Shown: piece by piece, positions 59,721-64,000 of the stretch
How positions within the stretch are numbered: position 1 is the first letter of the stretch
Layout of the letters: every line of letters starts with the position of its first letter
NCBI GenBank assembly: GCA_030267565.1
Contig: BRXU01000007.1
Coordinates: 1,116,001-1,180,000 of the forward strand
Length of the DNA stretch: 64,000 bases
Origin: Pleodorina starrii
Lineage: Eukaryota; Chlorophyta; Chlorophyceae; Chlamydomonadales; Volvocaceae
Reading direction: 5' to 3'
Position numbers and translations under genes: made by a program
Notes under the pieces: generated by a model
Databases searched by the model: none
Seen by the model: the letters and a program-made list of their open reading frames with translations, nothing else
What the model was told of the DNA's origin: nothing

Positions 59721-60712
59721 GCCTGCGCGCCCTGTTTCGGCCCCTGCCGGGAGCTCCGGAACCACGCCTTCGCCTCGGCGTCGCTGCCTCGGCGACGCAC
59801 CGCCACAGCGCCCGCGCACCCCCAGCAGCCCCAGCGGAAGCGGGGCAAGGGCAAGCGTCGTCGTCTTGCGGACTGCTGGGCATGCCTCCCGCGGCCAGGC
59901 CTGGGCCCGCGTCCGGCGAACAAGACGGCGCAGCAGCAGCGACCCGCGGGTCGGTGCCCACCGCAGCCATCCACACGGGCAGCGAAGCCGCTGCCGCTGC
60001 CGTCGCCGCGGGGACAGCCTTGCCGGGGCATTGGCCGGCAGCACTTGCCGTGAGGGCGGCAGCGGGGACGGGAGGAGCAGCGTGGGGTTCGGCAGCCAGC
60101 GCAGACGGCGCGGGAGCAGCGCCCTGGGGGCAGCGGCCACGAACGCAGCCGCAGCAGGGACAGCAACAGCCACAGCAGGCTCAGCATCAGGAGGTACACC
60201 AGCAGCAGCAGGGACAGCAGCACGGGCAGAAACAGCAGCAGCAGCACCAACAACAACAAGAACAGCAACAGAGACAGCAGCAGCAACAGCAGCAGCAGCC
60301 GCTGTTTTACGAGCGGACGCAAGTCGTGCAGCAAGGCGGCAAGGCGTCGCAACCCACTCAACCCACCCAGCAGCAGCGGTCACAACCCGCAGGGCCCTCT
60401 GCCTGCAGCCCAGGTAGAGGCCGCGGGCGGGGGCGCGGCGGTGGCAGCCGGGGCCGAAGGGGCGGCACAGGCGCGGCGGCTCCCGGAGGCCGGGCCTCGG
60501 GCTCCGGCAGGGGCCGCGGCCGCGGCGGCGCCGCCGGCAGCCCGCCCGCCGTCGCGCCCTCGCAGCCGGCCATGGCGCCCAGCGTCGCGCCGGCTATGGC
60601 GCGCGACGCGCGGTGCCCCATCTGCGGCGCGCCCTTCCTGGCGCGCATGAGCAACGCGGAGGTGAATGCGCATGTGGATGCCTGCGTCATGGGCCTGTCG
60701 GGCGGGTCGTGA
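59721..60712 (+). CDS. Poly-Q/RG-rich protein with UBZ4-like finger
   Basis: Frame open from a plausible acceptor (CCCTGCAG before 59721) to the stop at 60712. If translation starts inside it, the first ATG is 59882, giving 276 aa; otherwise this is the last exon of a longer gene. After an Ala-rich part come long CAG-encoded Gln tracts (~95-155 from the internal ATG), an RG-rich stretch (GRGRGRGRGGGSRGRRGG), Ala/Pro-rich sequence, and the C-terminal finger CPICGAPF...NAHVDACV. C-x2-C...H-x3-C is the UBZ4/RAD18-type ubiquitin-binding layout, with a spacing of 15 between the second Cys and His, somewhat longer than usual. A role in ubiquitin-dependent DNA repair or signalling is possible but unproven. 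Confidence 0.6.
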
Positions 60713-63209
60713 TGGTGTTGGGGATGGGGATGGCTGCTTGGGCCGTGGTGGTGATGGCTAGTGATAGCTAGTGATAGTTGGTGATGGTTAGTGATGGTGG
60801 GGATTAGTGTCGATTCCACGCAGAGGCTGGCTGCGGCAGAAGTGGCATTGTTGGGGGTTTGCTGCAGCTCGGCGACAAGGCGACGAGTGTGAACGCTGCG
60901 AACGCTACGAAGTTTTTTATTTTTTAGCAAGGCGATGCAGGCAATGATTCGCAACTGGGTTGCAGTGCAGTACTGGCGGTGCCGCTGCGGTGAGCGAGGG
61001 AGTGTTCGGGACCCCTCTAGTGGTGCAGCGCAACACCCCCAGCGGCCTGGGCGCGGCAAGGCGGCGCGGGCAGATCCGAGATGGGCAGGCCTGAGCACGC
61101 GAGGGCGTTGTGTCGCCGACAGGCAGGCCGTGCTCCCGACCGGTCGGGCCATGCGGCACTGCTGGATGGATGGATGCATGCCGCTGGACGTGCAAGTGTG
61201 GGTTGGTTAAGGAAGCGGCTTGGGGCGATGCTGCGGTCACCCAACCCTGCGGTGTGCGGTCTGCCTGCCCGGTAAGGCAGCACTGCCCTCCACGATGAGG
61301 ACTGTGAAGGTGAGCACCACCGATTGGCAATGAACAGATCTGGGAGATCGGGCCCCGCCAGAACGTGCCAAAGCACTTCAGCGCTACACGACCCTACACT
61401 GACATCCCACAATTTGTCCTTGAGCTTTTGGAGTCCAAGACTCGGGGTGCCCTTTCCAAGTCTCCCCCGCCCCCTTGCCCAGCAAGTCAAGAGTCGTCCT
61501 TCGCTGGCTCTTATCAGTCTCTGATGCATAGATAGCTGAATCGTGTACGACTAATGTGCTCACGTATCGCAACGTGCCGATCCCACTCGTAGCAATTGTT
61601 ACTGAAATCGTGAGCAACGACACCTCGAAGAACCACAGCATATCGAAAACCCGAGAAGAACCCGAGAAGAACCACAGCACATCGGAAATCTTGAGAGCAG
61701 CGCACCGAAAAGTGCGGCAGCGCTAGCAGCGGCCGTCCGTAGACGCTCTTGCACAACGCCTTAAGCGTGCGACGTCGTGTGGCGATGATCGTCGGACTTG
61801 GCGGGTGTCAGGGATCGTTTGACTTTCTCTCCCAGAACGGGTTTCGCACCAGCTGAATGGGACCGTGTAACCCGTGGGTGAAGCAGCTAGCCTGCACGTG
61901 GCCAGGGTGTTTTCCTTGGAAGGCGGATGCCGCAGGGTTCCTCCCATCCCTGGAGCAGCGGTGATTGCTCCGCGGCTGTTGGATGGCCCCAATGGCCCCA
62001 TCGGGTGTCCATGGGGGAAACCTGTGGGGGACCTGGCGGGATGCTCGGATCCACCCACCATCGGCACCCGGGCAAGCATGCATGGGCAGCCGCCAGGTGG
62101 GGAGGATCGACTTCTAACCGTTCAATTATCAGCGCTGAGCCGCCCACGTTTCTCATATGTCTTTCGCCTTTTACTAAAGAGATCAGCGAGTGCGGCTCAC
62201 GGAGGCGCATATCTACACTTTTTGCAAGGCTTTTGCCTTCCCCAAATTAAAGACAAAAAATCCGTTTTGATCATCACACCGACCGTTCGTTGAACGGTAC
62301 CGTCACCCGCTGGCCTCATTGGTCTATTGTTGGGCGTATACCGGGGGCGGCAATACTGCTGTGGGGCCGTCACCGCCATCAGATGTGTCTGATGGCTGTG
62401 ACCAGGGATCGACCCGCAAGATCGTACAGCATAGGTCTCAATACCAATGGTAAATGGCCTGTGGGTGCGGGGGGAGGGGGAGCCAACTGCCCAGGAGGAG
62501 GGGGGATGGGGTGCGATGCCATCAATCCTGGGCTTCGCTGGTCGGTGGCCAGTTGACGCTAGCTGTCGGCAGGCGGGTTCCGTGGGCCGATATTTGGCTC
62601 AAGAGATAAACGTGCAGTGGACGGCGACCCCCTGCTTCCGATGACACCGCAACAATTGACGATCCTCATTTCATCTACAAGGGCTTTACCTATCTATTTC
62701 CCGGTTCATTAGCACACCGACCATATAGTTGAACAGTACCGTTACCCGCAGGCCCCATCGTCTGTTCAAGTGCTTGACCTATTACGTGTGTTTTAAGCTG
62801 AATGAAGGTCGAGTTGGCGGCCCGCAATCCATCCGCCATCACCTGCTCGCCTGTCGGGGCCTAAGTTGCATCTGTGACGGCCGCCGTCGATCGGTCGTAG
62901 TGGATCGCCCCGAGACGCCGGCGCCCTGCGACAAGCGCGGAAGATAGACCTCGTGCAACCCATCATAGTCACGAACCGCCATAAGCAGTGTCTTACATAA
63001 AGTCCATAGACGACTGCGCCTCCGGAGTGGATTTCCCAACTGATTGCGGTGCAGCAAGAATAACTGGCCTGGGCAAGCATCTAGCGGCCCAGCTAGCGCC
63101 CTATCTAGTGATACACACCGAACCGAGTTCAAGGGCTCACGAGCGACGGGTCGTGGCGGCGACTGCAACAATTGGCGTTGGGCGGGTTCTATTCGTGGGG
63201 CTGTGATAG
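60713..63209. other. Intergenic with SINE-like remnants
   Basis: No gene supported. A GTGATGGTTAGTGATAG-type repeat occurs at ~60748-60805. Two diverged copies of a ~45-bp segment (CACACCGACC...TACCCGCAGG or CACCCGCTGG) lie at ~62275 and ~62712. A tRNA-like stretch sits between them on minus. Confidence 0.5.
62340..62455 (-). mobile_element. Possible tRNA-derived SINE remnant
   Basis: On minus, GGGTCGATCCCTGGT resembles a tRNA T-arm with a preceding GAGACCTATGC..., similar in layout to the intact SINE's head. An inverted repeat CCATCAG/CTGATGG lies at ~62378-62397. No tail or target-site duplication found. Confidence 0.3.
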
Positions 63210-64000
63210 ATGGCACGCGCCAGTAGGAGCGCGGCACCCCGTGCTGCCACAGCCCTGCTGCTGGCGTCAACCGTAATGCTGCTGCTGCTGGCACCCGCCG
63301 GTGAGCAGCTCGATGTATCGGTTCGGTTGGTGTTACAGGCACGTAGTCAGGGATCGAGGCCAGCCCTCTAACCATTCTTTCCTTTCCCAGCCCGCTGCCA
63401 CATGGCGTTCAGTAAATAGTGATAAGGGTTGGTTCGGTAAAGGATTGTGACTGGCTGGAAGCCCTCATTGCGGACTGGCCTCGGGCCAGCAGGGGTGATG
63501 GCCATTCATTCCACACCCCTTCCTGCAACAAGCAAGCTCCCCACCCGACACTGGTAGCCAAATAAACCCGCAGAGGGGCTCATTGCAGCAGCCAGAATGC
63601 AAATCCTCAGCGCAGCCCGACACCCATACCCGGGCCCTCAAATCATCATCGCCCCCGTCCTTTGCCCCCGTGTACCCAGGCGCCAACCCGCCGCCGCCTT
63701 CACCCGCGCCGCCGTCGCCTTCCCCACCTTCCCCATCCCCGCCGTCGCCTTCCCCACCTTCCCCAACCCCGCCGACGCCTCCCCCGCCTTCCCCATCTCC
63801 GCCGTCGCCTTCCCCACCTTCCCCATCCCCGCCACCGCCCTTCCCACCTTCCCCACCCCCACCACAGCCACCTTCTCCTCCCCCGCCGTCGCCATCTCCT
63901 CCCTCACCGTTCCCACCATCGCCCGCACCACCATCGTCTCCCCTTCCACCGTCGCCGCCTACACCATCACCGCCCCCTCCCTCGCCGCAGCCGCCCAGCC
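63210..64000 (+). CDS. Pherophorin-like Hyp-rich wall protein, 5' part
   Basis: Exon 1 63210-63300 and exon 2 from 63680 to the window end (incomplete). Exon 1 encodes a signal peptide (MARASRSAAPRAATALLLAS followed by an LLLLL core and APA). The GCC G|GTGAGC donor joins CCCAG|GCGCC in frame, giving ...APAGANPPPPSPAPPSPSP. Exon 2 is a continuous Pro/Ser rod (SPPSP, PPPP, with Phe, Thr and Gln variants) of over 100 residues. Pherophorins and related volvocine extracellular-matrix glycoproteins have this signal peptide plus hydroxyproline rod, often between globular domains; here an N-terminal globular domain is absent. Downstream domains lie outside the window, so the subfamily is open. Confidence 0.82.

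Noticed and set aside
59398..60417. 339-aa plus-strand ORF overlapping the UBZ4-like gene
   Set aside because: Ser/Arg-rich alternate frame without the zinc finger; the frame ending at 60712 has the conserved finger and normal Gln tracts.

Overview
The window looks like nuclear DNA of a volvocine green alga (Chlamydomonas-like). The evidence is GC-rich, intron-dense genes with GT(G/A)AGT or GTGCGT donors and C/TAG acceptors, light-dependent protochlorophyllide reductase with a plastid transit peptide, a pherophorin-type hydroxyproline-rich wall protein, a ferroportin, poly-Ala/Gly/Gln-rich coding regions, TGTAA 3' signals and interstitial TTTTAGGG repeats (the Chlamydomonas telomere octamer). 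I rebuilt gene models by hand; every full model below keeps one reading frame through all its junctions.

1-11 kb: three tandem minus-strand MATH-BTB/BACK genes (putative CUL3 adaptors) with identical four-exon layouts. Copies A and C lie inside a ~3.2 kb direct segmental duplication (1-3245 and 7324-10895). Copy B between them has a very similar BTB half but a divergent MATH half, and its intron 2 carries a tRNA-derived SINE with a 14-bp target-site duplication.

11-24 kb: a 14-exon coiled-coil/kelch/FN3 gene (minus) shares a 350-bp divergent promoter region with a 7-exon ABHD14-like hydrolase (plus) that has a signal peptide. A single-exon FAM32A-like gene follows.

24-43 kb: a 15-exon CTF18 (alternative clamp loader) gene on minus with a long acidic N-terminus, an RGG-rich insert and telomere-like repeats in its introns; POR (minus, 4 exons); and ferroportin (plus, 6 exons), divergent from POR.

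43-47.8 kb: a gene-poor stretch with AT-rich patches and three unrelated minisatellites (21 bp x ~41, 36-37 bp x ~14, 183-189 bp x 3).

47.8-64 kb: a 1421-aa low-complexity protein containing a duplicated ~100-aa module that could be B3-like; an unrecognised 536-aa Q/H/G-rich protein; a poly-Q, RG-rich protein ending in a UBZ4-like zinc finger (5' end unresolved); repeat-bearing intergenic DNA; and the first two exons of a pherophorin-like gene running off the right edge.

The genes form no operon or pathway. The main structural themes are local duplication (MATH-BTB array, minisatellites), intron invasion by repeats, and low-complexity expansion of conserved proteins.
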